DNA from: Clostridia bacterium
Lineage (GTDB): Bacteria; Bacillota; Clostridia; Oscillospirales; CAG-272
Assembly (NCBI GenBank): GCA_017629395.1
Contig: JAGBXH010000232.1
Span: 1-6,550 of the forward strand
Length of the DNA: 6,550 nt
Direction: 5' to 3'
Shown: positions 6,223 through 6,550 of the stretch, one piece after another
How the letters are laid out: each line of letters starts with the position of its first letter
Position numbering within the stretch: position 1 is the stretch's first letter
Translations under genes and position numbers: made by a program
Notes under the pieces: model-generated
Databases searched by the model: none
What the model was told of the DNA's origin: nothing
The model's input: the letters and a program-made list of their open reading frames with translations, nothing else

Positions 6223-6228
6223 TAAAAT
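6223..6228 (+). promoter_or_regulatory. Weak candidate -10 of the small repeat-protein gene
   Basis: The gene at 6260 lies beyond a strong terminator, so it needs its own promoter in 6175-6245. TAAAAT at 6223-6228 is the best -10-like hexamer there, but I find no good -35 at 16-18 bp. An alternative sigma factor or an activator is possible. The stretch holds no other feature I can support. Confidence 0.3.
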
Positions 6229-6259
6229 ATAGGCACAAAGCAACAAGGAGGACGCAAAC

Positions 6260-6526
6260 ATGTCTAAAATCGCAGAAACCAATGAAAAGATCGCCCAAAA
6301 GGTAGTTGGGGGCTACAAGAAAATCGAAACCGGTGTTGTGGACGGCTACAAGAAAATCGAAACCGGTGTTGTGGACGGCTACAAGAAGATCGAGACCGGT
6401 GTGGTCGAGGGCTTTGAAAAGGTCACCGATAAGTGTGTTGACGTGCTGTTTGCCAAGGAGGGCGAGAGTACCGAGGACGTAAGGGCAAGACTTTCCGGCA
6501 AGAAAAACAAGACTGGCGCAGAATAA
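6260..6526 (+). CDS. Small protein made of 11-residue repeats, probable amphipathic helix
   Basis: The ATG follows AAGGAGG (6245-6251) by 8 bp, a very good ribosome binding site, so this 88-residue frame is very likely translated. Residues 18-28, 29-39 and 40-50 are three near-identical 11-mers (GYKKIETGVVD or its D-to-E variant). A degenerate unit precedes them (7-17, TNEKIAQKVVG) and another follows (51-61, GFEKVTDKCVD). The tail, about 62-88, is charged (KEGESTEDVRARLSGKKNK). There is no signal peptide or hydrophobic membrane span. An 11-residue period equals three turns of a slightly unwound helix, as in synuclein-type lipid-binding helices; Tyr, Ile and the first Val fall mainly on one face. 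A role at a membrane or lipid surface is inference only. I recall similar GYKKIE...VVDGYKKIE small proteins, unnamed, in gut Clostridia. No known family function can be given. Confidence 0.8.
   Translation: MSKIAETNEKIAQKVVGGYKKIETGVVDGYKKIETGVVDGYKKIETGVVEGFEKVTDKCVDVLFAKEGESTEDVRARLSGKKNKTGAE
6311..6442 (+). repeat. 33-bp in-frame tandem repeat inside the small protein gene
   Basis: Units at 6311-6343 and 6344-6376 are identical in all 33 bases. The third unit (6377-6409) differs at five positions, four silent and one giving Asp to Glu. A diverged fourth unit occupies 6410-6442. The identity of the first two suggests recent duplication or conversion, while the silent changes in the third indicate selection on the protein. 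Confidence 0.95.
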
Positions 6527-6550
6527 ACTCACTATAAATTTGATTGAAAG

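Noticed and set aside
4638..6257. Long minus-strand open frame (539 codons) opposite the permease gene
   Set aside because: It is antisense to a clearly conserved membrane transporter. Its product is polar, rich in Cys, Asn, Asp and Gly with no recognisable motif, and it results from the strong codon bias of the true gene.
6527..6550. Start of another gene or a terminator at the right edge
   Set aside because: Only 24 bases remain, with no start codon plus binding site and no hairpin visible.

Overview
The window reads as a chromosomal segment of a Clostridia-type member of the Bacillota, most likely a gut Oscillospirales/Eubacteriales relative. Support for this is the strong AAAGGAG-type ribosome binding sites, sigma-A-like promoters, U-tract terminators, a clostridial TetM/EF-G-like GTPase, and intergenic palindromic repeats of a style I associate with these genomes. 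The taxon is an inference. I see no rRNA, tRNA, CRISPR array, transposase or phage gene.

Layout from left to right. (1) Bases 1-794, plus strand: a sugar phosphate isomerase/epimerase-like TIM-barrel protein, cut off at its N-terminus by the window edge. (2) 795-936: a gap holding two copies of a palindromic GTAGGGGCGA...TCGCCCG repeat. (3) 937-1542, plus strand: an unrecognised two-pass membrane protein, A+T-richer than its neighbours, ending in a strong hairpin terminator. (4) 1577-1790: a gap between convergent genes, largely filled by a chain of hairpins that looks like a dispersed intergenic repeat. (5) 1791-4367, minus strand: an 858-residue fusion of a TetM/EF-G-like ribosomal GTPase with a C-terminal NYN endoribonuclease domain of the Rae1/YacP type. 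(6) 4368-4625: a divergent promoter region with one recognisable promoter each way and three 21-bp phased repeats over the minus-strand -35. (7) 4626-6119, plus strand: a UraA-like NCS2 nucleobase permease with its own promoter and terminator. (8) 6260-6526, plus strand: an 88-residue protein built of 11-residue repeats.

The genes do not form one pathway. Each complete gene has its own ribosome binding site, and several have their own promoter or terminator. The most interesting item is the GTPase-nuclease fusion. Both halves belong to families known to work at the ribosomal A site, which suggests a single protein that binds a stalled or translating ribosome and cuts its mRNA. The second is the small 11-mer repeat protein, whose repeat period matches membrane-binding amphipathic helices of the synuclein type; two of its DNA repeat units are identical over 33 bp.
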